Origin: CBIHON01 sp966211965
GTDB lineage: Bacteria; Pseudomonadota; Gammaproteobacteria; Burkholderiales; Burkholderiaceae_D
Assembly (NCBI GenBank): GCA_966211965.1
Contig: CBIHON010000049.1
Location: forward strand, 1-36,627
Length of the DNA stretch: 36,627 nt
Direction: 5' to 3'
Positions 23,133 to 31,756 of this stretch are shown here, one piece after another (position 1 is the first letter of the stretch; each line of letters opens with the position of its first letter). The notes beneath the pieces were generated by a model, which saw only the letters and a list, made by a program, of their open reading frames with translations, did no database searches and was not told where the DNA came from. The translations under genes were made by a program, and so were the position numbers.

Positions 23133-23175
23133 GTCAGAGTAGATTTCGTAAAAAAAGCAGCGAAAAAACTCTGAC
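23133..23175. terminator. Bidirectional terminator-like hairpin
   Basis: GTCAGAGT (23133-23140) and ACTCTGAC (23168-23175) pair perfectly. An inner TTTCG/CGAAA pair extends the stem, and A-rich and T-rich runs lie inside. It sits between the lipoprotein stop (23113) and the converging GT2 stop (23199). A decayed version follows the truncated copy at about 21960-22010. Confidence 0.6.
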
Positions 23176-23198
23176 TCACCTATTCCAAATCTTATTTA

Positions 23199-24188
23199 TT
23201 AAGCGCGGTAAGTCCGCTTCTGCGCCTCCGCCCGACGAATCAACTGATAAAAATCATCCGCGCTGATGCGACGTTTGGCTTGGATCATGCGGCGCTTTTT
23301 CATCATCGCGGGAAACTCGCGTATCGCCATCCCCAGCCCATGCCAATAACTTGAAAAATTCTTGCGCATCTTCGGACGCCGGCCGATCAAGGTTTCGATA
23401 ATGAGAACGATTTGTCCGGCGATCACCATCGGCAGGATTTTCCAAAGCAATGCGGAGGGCATGTTCTTGCACAACACATGCGGAAAATTCTTGGCCGTCA
23501 TGCGCAACGAAAACGCCGACAAGCCGCCGCCGGTACTGGCGCTGCCGATGTGGTAGACCTTGGCTGCCGGCACCACAAGGCATTTATAACCGCCCAGCAG
23601 CGCCCGTATGCCGAGATCGACATCTTCCATGTAACAAAAAAAGTCTTCATCGAACATACCAATGTCGTCCAGCATGCTGCGCCGGTAGATTGAAGCCGCC
23701 GCACAAGGGCTCAGGACTTCCATCGGCGTATCGAACTGACCGCGGTCACGCGCCAGCGTGCCAATCTTGAAGGCAATGCCATAGCGTCCATAGCCGTCGC
23801 CGAACGAATCGATCACGCCGCGATCGGCGTAGTCCAGCACTTTGGATGCACACAGACCTATCTCGGGACGCGTGTCGAGCGTATGCACCAACTCCTGCAG
23901 CCACGCGGGATCGACTTCGGTATCGTTGTTCAGTGCAGCGACGTATTCGCCGCTCGAAGCACGGATGCCGGCGTTGATCGCGGCGGAAAAGCCGAGGTTA
24001 TCGGCATGGCGAACGATACGCACCTCGGGATAATTGGCCTCTACATAAGCGACCGAATCATCAGCCGACCCGTTATCGACCATGTAGGTCACGAAGTCGG
24101 TAAAGGTCTGGCGGCGCAAGGACTGCAGACAGGCGTCAAGAAAACGTTTGCCGTTCCAGTTGGGAATAATGACTGCAACACGTTCCAT
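23199..24188 (-). CDS. GT2 family glycosyltransferase (rhamnosyltransferase-like)
   Basis: A 329-residue GT-A enzyme. The N-terminus shows VAVIIPNWNGKRFLDACLQS and MVDNGSADDSVAYVEANYP. The nucleotide/metal-binding motif is AALNNDTEVDPAWLQELV (DxD-like DTE). Later motifs are SPCAAASIYRRSMLDDIGMF and EDFFCYMEDVDLGIRALLGG, where the ED pair is the usual catalytic-base region. The layout matches WbbL-type rhamnosyl or related transferases. A C-terminal hydrophobic stretch (ILPMVIAGQIVLIIETLIG) and a basic tail suggest membrane association. It is the last gene of the 11-gene operon, 2 bases after the methyltransferase stop. The sugar cannot be told from sequence. Confidence 0.92.
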   Translation of the reverse strand: MERVAVIIPNWNGKRFLDACLQSLRRQTFTDFVTYMVDNGSADDSVAYVEANYPEVRIVRHADNLGFSAAINAGIRASSGEYVAALNNDTEVDPAWLQELVHTLDTRPEIGLCASKVLDYADRGVIDSFGDGYGRYGIAFKIGTLARDRGQFDTPMEVLSPCAAASIYRRSMLDDIGMFDEDFFCYMEDVDLGIRALLGGYKCLVVPAAKVYHIGSASTGGGLSAFSLRMTAKNFPHVLCKNMPSALLWKILPMVIAGQIVLIIETLIGRRPKMRKNFSSYWHGLGMAIREFPAMMKKRRMIQAKRRISADDFYQLIRRAEAQKRTYRA

Positions 24189-24190
24189 GT

Positions 24191-24886
24191 TCAGCGTCTC
24201 CTGATCAAAAAAGCGAAATTATTGGCCAGTCCGAATACGTGCCATAGCACGCGGCGGAACAGGGCATCGAGCGGACCTTTGACACCGAGATAAGGCGCGC
24301 AATCGACGATCTCGTAATGCGTGTTCAGATCCGTGCGCAAGGCGCTTAGATCGTAGCGCTTGTGCCCGACTTCCTTGCCGAGGAAAGTCCACAGGCGGCG
24401 GATGCGCAGATCCATGACATCGAAGAACAAGAAGCCGCCCGGTTTCAAATAGGCGTGATAACGCCGCAGCAGGTTCGGCGCGTCCAAGGCCGGTTCATAC
24501 AGCAGGTCGTGCATCAGGACCAGGTCGAAGCTGGCCGGTTCGAATTCGGCATCCGTCGCGCTGCCGACGAAAAAGCTAGTCTGCGGCAGCTTGCCGCGCA
24601 CGCGCATAGCCTCATACAAGGGTGCAAAACCCGGCGTGTAATCGAAGGACACGAACTTGCTGTCCGTTAAAGGCGCGGCAAAGCATTCGACAGCGAAAGG
24701 GCCGCAACCGACATTGAGCACGCGTGCCGCGGCACCCTTGCAATGGGCCTGGAGAAAGCGCGTCAGCAAAGACAGGCGGCGCAGGTTGCAAAAAAAGTCG
24801 ACGAGCGCAGCAAGATCCGAACTCAAATGCGCGTTGAGAAGTCGGCGGTAATCCGTCAGGCTCAGCGCCGCGGTATCAGACGACAT
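24191..24886 (-). CDS. Class I SAM-dependent methyltransferase
   Basis: A 231-residue protein from the ATG at 24886, which has GGGGAG 8 bases upstream and overlaps the acyltransferase stop by 11 bases. The AdoMet-binding motif is RVLNVGCGPFAVECF; a later acidic strand is KFVSFDYTPGF, then FDLVLMHDLLYEP, and KPGGFLFFDVMDLRIRRLW is the post-motif strand. The final part (HVFGLANNFAFLIRRR) is basic. A sugar or lipid-linked intermediate is a likely substrate given the cluster, but a precise target cannot be assigned. Confidence 0.85.
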   Translation of the reverse strand: MSSDTAALSLTDYRRLLNAHLSSDLAALVDFFCNLRRLSLLTRFLQAHCKGAAARVLNVGCGPFAVECFAAPLTDSKFVSFDYTPGFAPLYEAMRVRGKLPQTSFFVGSATDAEFEPASFDLVLMHDLLYEPALDAPNLLRRYHAYLKPGGFLFFDVMDLRIRRLWTFLGKEVGHKRYDLSALRTDLNTHYEIVDCAPYLGVKGPLDALFRRVLWHVFGLANNFAFLIRRR

Positions 24887-25946
24887 CCATGTCTCCCCAG
24901 GTAAAGTGCCAGCTCCCCACGTCGAGCGGCGGCAGCGGCCGGCTGAGGCCATGTGCGACCAGCGCAAAGGTTTTCGGTGCCAGGCGCTTGGGAATGGGAA
25001 TCAAGCCTGCGCGTTGAAAAGCAGCACTCAGGGCTGAACCTTGGATCGCCTGTGTACCGATCATGCGTGCACCAGCCGCATGGGCATGATCAGCCACAGC
25101 CTTGATCAAGGCCTCGATCACGCCTGGAACCGCCGGATCCGACAACGCATCGACTACCAGGGCTGCGGGAATGTCGAATACTTCGCGCAAAGTGATGACG
25201 ACATAACCCAGCACCCGCTCACCCTCGACCCAGGCAAAACTTTTGTACTTGTATAGAGGATGCTCGACGTAGCGCCAGTTCAGGTGCGCGGCATTACGAA
25301 CGCTGCCCATCCTGACATTCGCGGCGTCCCAAAGTGCATCAAAACGCGCGTCGAAATGCGTTATCTCGATCATCCGCCCCTGCAGCTTGCGTCCGGAGAA
25401 AATCCTCGCACGCAGTGTGCACAACAAGGATGCGGCTCGAAACGCCGGCGCCAATATCCAGCTTGGCAACTTGGCCAATTTTCCCGGCAGCTTGTTTACC
25501 GTGCCGAGAGGGCGCACCAGCATGATGAATTCGCAAACCGGCTGCCAGCCGAGCTTCTTTGCAGTGAGGATTTTGTATGAATTATCGTTTGGAAAACACA
25601 AGGCGAAATCATGGGGGCCGCCGGCCACGCTCTTGAGCCAGAAGTTCACCAGCCGGCTGGCCGCAAAACCGCTGCGATGCTCCGGATGCATCATGTAATC
25701 CATGCCCATGGCAATCGATACCTCACGGCCCTGGCACATCAGCCGCCGCGTTACCAGCCCGGCGAAGCCAAGCGCCTTGTCCTGCTCTTCGATCAGTACG
25801 CCGCCGCCGGCACCATCCGGATTGCGCTGGAACAGCCAGGAAAAAAACTCGCTGTCATTGTGCAGGTGATCCTGTCCCCACACGGCTCCACGCAGGCGCA
25901 GCAAAAGGCCTTCATCGCTACCTGCGGTAAAGATACGCATGCTCAC
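24876..25946 (-). CDS. GNAT-like acyltransferase
   Basis: A 356-residue protein. The GTG at 25946 overlaps the upstream stop by 4 bases (GTGA); an ATG at 25940 is an alternative. The first half contains GNAT features: KALGFAGLVTRRLMCQGREV, IAMGMDYMMHPEHRSGFAAS (acetyl-CoA-binding turn) and FALCFPNDNSYKILTAKKLG. The second half reads NAAHLNWRYVEHPLYKYKSF and VLGYVVITLREVFDIPA, resembling a second GNAT-like fold. Such double-GNAT proteins occur in polysaccharide clusters and may acylate an amino sugar. The substrate is unknown. It sits between a GT4 and the methyltransferase in the operon. Confidence 0.82.
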   Translation of the reverse strand: MSMRIFTAGSDEGLLLRLRGAVWGQDHLHNDSEFFSWLFQRNPDGAGGGVLIEEQDKALGFAGLVTRRLMCQGREVSIAMGMDYMMHPEHRSGFAASRLVNFWLKSVAGGPHDFALCFPNDNSYKILTAKKLGWQPVCEFIMLVRPLGTVNKLPGKLAKLPSWILAPAFRAASLLCTLRARIFSGRKLQGRMIEITHFDARFDALWDAANVRMGSVRNAAHLNWRYVEHPLYKYKSFAWVEGERVLGYVVITLREVFDIPAALVVDALSDPAVPGVIEALIKAVADHAHAAGARMIGTQAIQGSALSAAFQRAGLIPIPKRLAPKTFALVAHGLSRPLPPLDVGSWHFTWGDMDVV

Positions 25947-27154
25947 CGCAGCCCCCGTTCGCTCAATTTGTCACGGTACAAGCGATCGGTTGCCGCGACC
26001 ATGCTGTCCTGGGCAAAATGCCGCTCGAGACGCGCTCGCGCAACCTCTCCCATTTGCGTGCGACGCGGCGCGTCGCCCACCAATGCAGCCAGCGCCGCAG
26101 CCAGCGCTTGCGGCGCACGCGGCGGCACTAACAGACCACTGACCTGATCTTCGATCATTTCACCGACTCCACCGACATCGGTAGCAACGGTCGGCTTGCC
26201 GGCGGCCATCGCTTCCAGGATCGTTATCGGCATGCCTTCCGACACCGAAGGCAGGACGAACACATCGAAGGCCGCCAGCAATGCAGCGACGTCGTTGCGC
26301 TCCCCCAGGAAAAAGAGTTTGTCGGCGATGCCGCGTTGCGTCGCCTGCTCAAGCAATTGAGCCTTTAACGGCCCATCCCCGACGATGAAAAAGCGTGCGT
26401 GGGGATGCTGCAGGACGACTTGGGGAATGGCGTCGATCAATGTATCCAACCCCTTGAACCAGACCAGGCGTGCGACGCATCCAATCGCCACATGTTCTGC
26501 GGCCAAACCGAGTGCCTGCCGGGTTTGCGTGCGCGCCTGCGCATCGGCTTGAAACGGCGCCGGATCGATACCATTGGGAATCGCATATGCCTTGTCCGCC
26601 TTCAACAAGCCAAGACGAACGATACTCTGCCTGACACGTGACGACACCGTGATGACGGCATGCATCGTCAATCCGAACAAGACCTTGTCGTACGCCCAGA
26701 ACAGCGCACGCAGCAAGCGTTGAGGCAGTGCGATGCAACCGAGATTGTGTGCGGTATTGACCCGCACGGGAACGCGCGCGGCCAGACCGACCAAACCGCC
26801 CAGCAGCGCCGCCTTGGACATGTGCATATGCAGTACCTCACATTGTTCCTCCCGCAACAAGCGGTACAGACGCCAAGCTGCACGCAGGTCCGCCAGCGGG
26901 CTGATCAGACGCCGCAAGTCGAGCAAGATAATGCGCACCCCCATTTTCTCCAGCCGCAAGCGGTACCGCTCCGACACCTCGCGGCACACGACGGTCATCG
27001 CATAATCACGCTGCGACAAACCCTCCAGCAGCGCCAGCACATGTTCCGGCACGCCTCCGGTGTCGAGCCGGGTCACCAGTTGGAACAGCCGTATCGGCGC
27101 TACCGGAATGGCAGGAGCGCACGGTACTGCGGCGCTATTCAATACTTCGATCAT
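25943..27154 (-). CDS. GT4 family glycosyltransferase
   Basis: A 403-residue GT-B enzyme. The N-terminal domain has FQLVTRLDTGGVPEHVLALL (Gly-rich acceptor-side loop) and VLHMHMSKAALLGGLVGLAA. The C-terminal donor-binding domain shows IGCVARLVWFKGLDTLIDAI, FFIVGDGPLKAQLLEQA and PSVSEGMPITILEAMAAGKP, with the E-x7-E signature of retaining GT4 enzymes. VATDVGGVGEMIEDQVSGLL follows. The start overlaps the deacetylase stop by 4 bases. It adds one sugar to the lipid-linked repeat unit; sugar identity cannot be read. Confidence 0.94.
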   Translation of the reverse strand: MIEVLNSAAVPCAPAIPVAPIRLFQLVTRLDTGGVPEHVLALLEGLSQRDYAMTVVCREVSERYRLRLEKMGVRIILLDLRRLISPLADLRAAWRLYRLLREEQCEVLHMHMSKAALLGGLVGLAARVPVRVNTAHNLGCIALPQRLLRALFWAYDKVLFGLTMHAVITVSSRVRQSIVRLGLLKADKAYAIPNGIDPAPFQADAQARTQTRQALGLAAEHVAIGCVARLVWFKGLDTLIDAIPQVVLQHPHARFFIVGDGPLKAQLLEQATQRGIADKLFFLGERNDVAALLAAFDVFVLPSVSEGMPITILEAMAAGKPTVATDVGGVGEMIEDQVSGLLVPPRAPQALAAALAALVGDAPRRTQMGEVARARLERHFAQDSMVAATDRLYRDKLSERGLR

Positions 27155-28098
27155 ATGCGTACTATTCTCTGGATTAAAAATCGATTGACGGCGCCAATCA
27201 AACGGCGAAACAGCGCACTTTCCTTGAAACCAGTCCAGTCCAGCAAGCCCACCAGCTTCATGCGAAACGTAAGAAGCGAATCGCTCGCCGAGATTTCGAT
27301 ACGCGGTATTGCCAGTGCAGCCACTCCCTTACGGAAGGCTCCGGGAACCGTGGTAAAAGCGAGGTGATACCCGGCCGCCGCAACTGCAGCTCTAACCTGC
27401 GGGTTTTCATCTCCCGCCGGATAGGCAATCCAGCGCACCTCTTCACCGAGATGCGCCTCAAGCACGGTACGCGACGCCTCGAGTTCATGCAAAAGGTCGT
27501 GCGCATCCAAGGTGGTAAGCAAACGATGACTGCAGGTATGCGACACGATCACCGCGCCCTCGCGGTGCATCTGACGCAGTTGCTCCCAAGTCAGAAAGCG
27601 GCCGCAGCCAGGCATGTCACCAATAGTCCAGTCCGGCCCCGTTTCGGAACCGACGTATTGCGTGGTGATGAAAAACACACCTTGAAAACCGTATTTCAAA
27701 AGCAGCGGATGAGCCCAAAGAAAATTGTCTTCAAAACCGTCGTCAAAGGTAATCACAAGCGCTTTTGGGTCCGCGGCCAAATGCCCCGCCAGCACGTCTT
27801 CCAATTCCTGCGGACTAGCGCTACGGTAATTCTGTTGCCGCAGCCAAGCCAGCTGCGCCTCGAAAGCCGCCGGCGTGACCGTGATTTCGCGCGACACCGG
27901 CCCCAATTGTTCAAATGGATAAGGGTTCACACGGTGATAAAACAATACCCTCAGGCCATCCTTCCTGCACCAGCCCAGCGGAAGCCAAGCGGCCGCGCCG
28001 AGAATCAGCTTGAGTCGGCGCTTGAGGTTGAGCCGGACGCGTGAAATCCCGACCGGGACATGACGCAGTTCTTCAACATCGGCGGACAAGCCAATCAT
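27151..28098 (-). CDS. Polysaccharide deacetylase (NodB domain)
   Basis: A 315-residue protein with a basic N-terminus and a short hydrophobic stretch (LILGAAAWLPLGW). The NodB/CE4 motifs are ALVITFDDGFEDNFLWAHPL (motif 1, TFDDG), VIVSHTCSHRLLTTL (motif 2, SHTCSH metal ligands) and WIAYPAGDENPQVRAAVAAA (motif 3). The catalytic Asp and the two His are present. It probably removes N-acetyl groups from the EPS or its precursor. It overlaps both neighbours by 4 bases. This is the second deacetylase in the operon. Confidence 0.92.
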   Translation of the reverse strand: MIGLSADVEELRHVPVGISRVRLNLKRRLKLILGAAAWLPLGWCRKDGLRVLFYHRVNPYPFEQLGPVSREITVTPAAFEAQLAWLRQQNYRSASPQELEDVLAGHLAADPKALVITFDDGFEDNFLWAHPLLLKYGFQGVFFITTQYVGSETGPDWTIGDMPGCGRFLTWEQLRQMHREGAVIVSHTCSHRLLTTLDAHDLLHELEASRTVLEAHLGEEVRWIAYPAGDENPQVRAAVAAAGYHLAFTTVPGAFRKGVAALAIPRIEISASDSLLTFRMKLVGLLDWTGFKESALFRRLIGAVNRFLIQRIVRI

Positions 28099-29162
28099 GG
28101 ACGCACGCTGATGGTGCTTGCATTGCTGTCGCCTTTGTCAAGCTGATAGATCAGGCCAAAGGACGAGTTGCGCAACGGCGGCAGCAGATTGAATATCTGG
28201 TCAACCGCTTCAGCCGCAGCCGCCAGCCGCGTCTTCGGCACGACCACGATATCGAAAGGTTCCAGCATGACATCGAGCGGGGCCGACACCTTGTAGCTGT
28301 TCAAAGTGGAGGCATCGACCGGGATGACTTTCAACCCCTCCGTGGAACGCCGCAAGATTGCTGCATTGGCGCCGGCGGATGCCGATTTCAAACCGCCGGC
28401 CTCAACCACTGCTTGCAACGCGGTCAGCGCATGCCGATGGTTCAGCACACCGGGGCGAACCACTTCGCCGCCGATGAAAATCTGGCGTGAAACGGGATTA
28501 CGCACCAGGACTGTGGGTTTCACGTCGGCCACTGAAGCGAGCGCGGCGCGGCTACCAGCCTGCACTTTCGAGTTCGAAAAACTGCGCACGCTGACTGACA
28601 CTGAAGGTTTGCGCAAATGCTGGGCATAGAGCCGATTGAGTTCGCTTTCCAAAGCCTCCGGCGACAAGCCCTGCGCCTGTAGCGTGCCGGCCAACGCCAG
28701 CGATATACGTCCGTCCGGACGGATCTTGACGGTCTGATCCATGCCGGTGTGATAGGGAAGCCGAATCTCCAGCTCATCGCCCACAGCCAGCAGATATTTG
28801 ACGTCGGCTGCGGCCGCGGAACCAGCCCCCAAGGCCCGATAGGCATCCGCGATCGCGGCTGACAATTCTTCCGGCCGCAGGCCATAGGCGCGCACAGTGC
28901 CGATCAGCGCAAGGTTGATGTAGCCGTCGGGCCGCACACGCGTCATTTCGTTCAGGTCGGCGCGATCGAAGAACTTGATCTCGATCTCGTCGCCGGGCAC
29001 CAGTTTGAAGCTTGGCACGGCGAGTTCTGCCAAGGGCATCGTCTGGGCAGCAGCCGTCATGGGCACGTTCGGATTGACGGCGCAAGCGGCAAGCAAGACC
29101 GCGCACACCAGCCCAAGACTGGCACGAAGAGGATAATAAAAACGATTTTTCATGCGATCCAT
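28095..29162 (-). CDS. Wza-type outer-membrane export lipoprotein (OPX) with two export modules
   Basis: A 355-residue lipoprotein. The ATG at 29162 gives MDRMKNRF; an ATG at 29153 is also possible. The signal ends LVCAVLLAACAV (lipid Cys). Two consecutive polysaccharide-export modules follow: FKLVPGDEIEIKFFDRADLN with RVRPDGYINLALIGTVRAYG, then KYLLAVGDELEIRLPYHTGM with KIRPDGRISLALAGTLQAQG. An SLBB-like part (RQIFIGGEVVRPGVLNHRHA) and a final region (LEPFDIVVVPKTRLAAAAEA) complete it. OPX proteins usually have one such module, so the tandem is notable. It exports EPS across the outer membrane with the Wzz-like protein. It lies 9 bases after the GT4 stop. Confidence 0.92.
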   Translation of the reverse strand: MDRMKNRFYYPLRASLGLVCAVLLAACAVNPNVPMTAAAQTMPLAELAVPSFKLVPGDEIEIKFFDRADLNEMTRVRPDGYINLALIGTVRAYGLRPEELSAAIADAYRALGAGSAAAADVKYLLAVGDELEIRLPYHTGMDQTVKIRPDGRISLALAGTLQAQGLSPEALESELNRLYAQHLRKPSVSVSVRSFSNSKVQAGSRAALASVADVKPTVLVRNPVSRQIFIGGEVVRPGVLNHRHALTALQAVVEAGGLKSASAGANAAILRRSTEGLKVIPVDASTLNSYKVSAPLDVMLEPFDIVVVPKTRLAAAAEAVDQIFNLLPPLRNSSFGLIYQLDKGDSNASTISVRP

Positions 29163-29171
29163 AACCTATTT

Positions 29172-30287
29172 TTAACGATGAGCCACAGAGAGGCGGGAAG
29201 ACGGCTTGACCACCGTGCGCAACACCTCCAGCAAGCGAGGTGCCTGTATGGCCAGACTGTATTGTTGTTCAGAGAGCGCCCGGCCGCGCGCGCCCATCGC
29301 GAGCCGCAGCGAAGCATCCTCGATCAGGCGAACGAGCGCAGCGGACCATTCAGCCGGTGCGCCGGCGAAATAACCGCTGCCGCCGTGCTCGACAATGTCG
29401 CAATTGGCGCCGACCGGACTGCAAACTACGGGGAGGCCGCAATTCATGTACTGAATCAGTTTGAAGCCGCATTTGCCGCGGGTATAGACATCGTCAGTCA
29501 GCGGCATCAGGCCGATGTCGAAGGACTGGATATCCCTGACTTCATTGGCCAGGCTCCAGTTCTTGAATTCCACCGGCAAATTCCCGACGTCGAAAGGTTC
29601 CGCTCCGACAAAGCGCCACTGGACATGGGGATAGCGCTGCGCAAAGTCACGCATGAGCGGTACCAGCGTTTCAAGAAAAGCGCGCGATCCGCGCGGCGTA
29701 CCGACCCAGCCGATCGTGATTTTCCCCGCCGACCTCTCCTGTTCCGCCGGCTTGTAGACATTGCCGTCCACAACAGTTGGAATGATGCTGACGGCATTGG
29801 AATGCGCCGCATGCTGCTGCGCGAAATCGGCTAGATAGCGGCTGCCGACCACGACATGATCGGCCCGTGCCACCAGCTTGGCCGGCTTCCCCCAATCGCG
29901 CAGACGGTCCAACGGATTGTCATATACCTGGGAAGGCAACCAGATCGCATCATCGAAATCAAATACCAGACGAGCACCGGCAAAGGCCAATGCGCGCTCG
30001 ATGACCGGAGGACCGAAAGGAAAAGCCTCGCGCAACACATACACCACGTCATAGCGCGTTGCGCGCAGCACATCGGCCAGACGGTTGAGAGCGGCAAGCG
30101 CGGTCAACGCAACTTTTTTCGCAGTCCCGCCCGACTGATACAGCGCACGAATCTGGCGCGAAGACACGAAGGGCCGCACCTCTGCCTGTACCTCGTTGGC
30201 TTGTAAATACGGCAGAAACTGGTAAATGCGGAAGCGGCTGGACGGCCCTTCTATCGGATGCGGTACGACGAACAAGACCCGGATCAT
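29172..30287 (-). CDS. GT4-like family glycosyltransferase
   Basis: A 371-residue GT-B enzyme. The start (MIRVLFVVPHPIEGPSSRFR) overlaps the polymerase stop by 4 bases. The N-domain shows YDVVYVLREAFPFGPPVIER and LVFDFDDAIWLPSQVYDNP, a motif of the GT4-like group with a DFDDA loop. The C-domain has ITIGWVGTPRGSRAFLETLV, QSFDIGLMPLTDDVYTRGKC, then GFKLIQYMNCGLPVVCSPVG, the usual nucleotide-sugar site. It belongs to the EPS operon. Neither donor nor linkage can be assigned. Confidence 0.9.
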   Translation of the reverse strand: MIRVLFVVPHPIEGPSSRFRIYQFLPYLQANEVQAEVRPFVSSRQIRALYQSGGTAKKVALTALAALNRLADVLRATRYDVVYVLREAFPFGPPVIERALAFAGARLVFDFDDAIWLPSQVYDNPLDRLRDWGKPAKLVARADHVVVGSRYLADFAQQHAAHSNAVSIIPTVVDGNVYKPAEQERSAGKITIGWVGTPRGSRAFLETLVPLMRDFAQRYPHVQWRFVGAEPFDVGNLPVEFKNWSLANEVRDIQSFDIGLMPLTDDVYTRGKCGFKLIQYMNCGLPVVCSPVGANCDIVEHGGSGYFAGAPAEWSAALVRLIEDASLRLAMGARGRALSEQQYSLAIQAPRLLEVLRTVVKPSSRLSVAHR

Positions 30288-31756
30288 TTCGATACCTCTG
30301 CGCCCAGCGAGGCACTCAGCGCCAGGAAAAAAGTAAAAATCATGGTAATCACGAACAGCACGTAGCTGCTGATGGTGATCCCGTTGAACAAATAATTGAA
30401 ACCGCCTGCCGCCAAGGCCAGGGCACTATGCCGCACAGATGGCAGCGGATGGCGACGCCAGACGCGATACAAGGTGACAAAAAAAACTGTCAATAAGACG
30501 GTATAGGCAATCATGCCGATCGCGCCGGTTTCAGCTGCCAATTGAATGAAATGATTGTCCACGGTTCCGATCTTGTCGATGTTGCCGCCATACTCGACAA
30601 AAGGCCCGATTCCATGCATACGTATCGTTTCGTCCTGATGCTTGGCATAGCGTGCCAATCCGACCCCGAACAAGGGGTGGTCGCCGAACATGCGGGCGCC
30701 AACTTCCCAAAGCTTGAACCGCGCGGTCACGTTGTCGACCTCGTTCAGACGCGCCTGAATCCTATCGCCGATCACCGGCCATAACGCCGCAAAAGACAGG
30801 ACAAGCATTCCGGCAGAAAAAGCCACGATGCGCCGCAATCTAGGCAAGAAAATCGCCATGCCAATCGTCGAAAGCACCAAGGCCAAAATCGGCCCGCGCG
30901 AAAAACTCATGATCACCCCGACCGCGCATATTACAGCCGCGCATGCATACAGACGGCGTTGCAGAATGTCCACCGCCGCCACCGAATGAACCAGTGCGAA
31001 CGGATAGATCATTGTCATGAAGGTGCCGAACTCGAGCGGATTTGTAAAAAAACTGAAACAGCGATAGATCAGCGTCTGACCTTTAAATGCTTCCGAGCCG
31101 AGGTAAAACATCGACATCGACTCCTTCAGATCCGCATCCATATCGGCATTGATCACCAGTTTTTCGAGCAGGTCGTTGCGCTTCAGGCCGAATTCGACCA
31201 CCGCAAACAACGCCGCCACACAGGCGGAGATCAGCAACCAATCCATGACCCTCATCGCCTGCTTGCTGCTGCGCGCATAATACAGTGCGGCCAGAAACAA
31301 GAGCATCGGAATCACACAGGTACGCACCAAAAGCATGAGCGATTCCTTGCTGCCGGCGACAACAGTGGCCACCAGCAAGGCTGCGCCATACAATGCGAAA
31401 GCCGCCACCATGGGCGAACGCGGACGCGGCAGAGGTGCGCGCGAGGTCAGTGCAGAGAACACGAGCACCCCCACCTGCACTCCCAGCGGGCCAAGCGACA
31501 CCGGCAATGCCGGTATACCTGGCAGATACAAGATCGCATACTGTGGCACAATGACCAGCACGATCAGGACGACGGCCAGCGCGATATCCGGCCGCGCCGC
31601 GCAAAACGCTGCAAATCCCAGCACGGCACAAAAACCGAGTACGGCAATCAGCCCCATCGGCATCGCAAGCAGCGCACCAATCAGCAGGCATACGCCTGCC
31701 ACCGCCGCCTTGCTCAGGTGCGAACGAAAATCCGGACGCAAGCCGGTCACCTTCAT
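30284..31756 (-). CDS. Wzy-like polymerase / O-antigen ligase family protein
   Basis: A 490-residue protein with about twelve hydrophobic segments. The ATG at 31756 overlaps the flippase stop by 4 bases (ATGA). Segments include AAVAGVCLLIGALLAMPMGL, IALAVVLIVLVIVPQYAILY and PILALVLSTIGMAIFLP. The conserved region of the family is the large periplasmic loop: TARFKLWEVGARMFGDHPLF, then GVGLARYAKHQDETI and IGTVDNHFIQLAAETGAIGM. This is the O-antigen ligase/WzyC domain. In a Wzx/Wzy locus without lipid A genes the likely role is polymerisation of EPS repeat units. Confidence 0.9.
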   Translation of the reverse strand: MKVTGLRPDFRSHLSKAAVAGVCLLIGALLAMPMGLIAVLGFCAVLGFAAFCAARPDIALAVVLIVLVIVPQYAILYLPGIPALPVSLGPLGVQVGVLVFSALTSRAPLPRPRSPMVAAFALYGAALLVATVVAGSKESLMLLVRTCVIPMLLFLAALYYARSSKQAMRVMDWLLISACVAALFAVVEFGLKRNDLLEKLVINADMDADLKESMSMFYLGSEAFKGQTLIYRCFSFFTNPLEFGTFMTMIYPFALVHSVAAVDILQRRLYACAAVICAVGVIMSFSRGPILALVLSTIGMAIFLPRLRRIVAFSAGMLVLSFAALWPVIGDRIQARLNEVDNVTARFKLWEVGARMFGDHPLFGVGLARYAKHQDETIRMHGIGPFVEYGGNIDKIGTVDNHFIQLAAETGAIGMIAYTVLLTVFFVTLYRVWRRHPLPSVRHSALALAAGGFNYLFNGITISSYVLFVITMIFTFFLALSASLGAEVSK

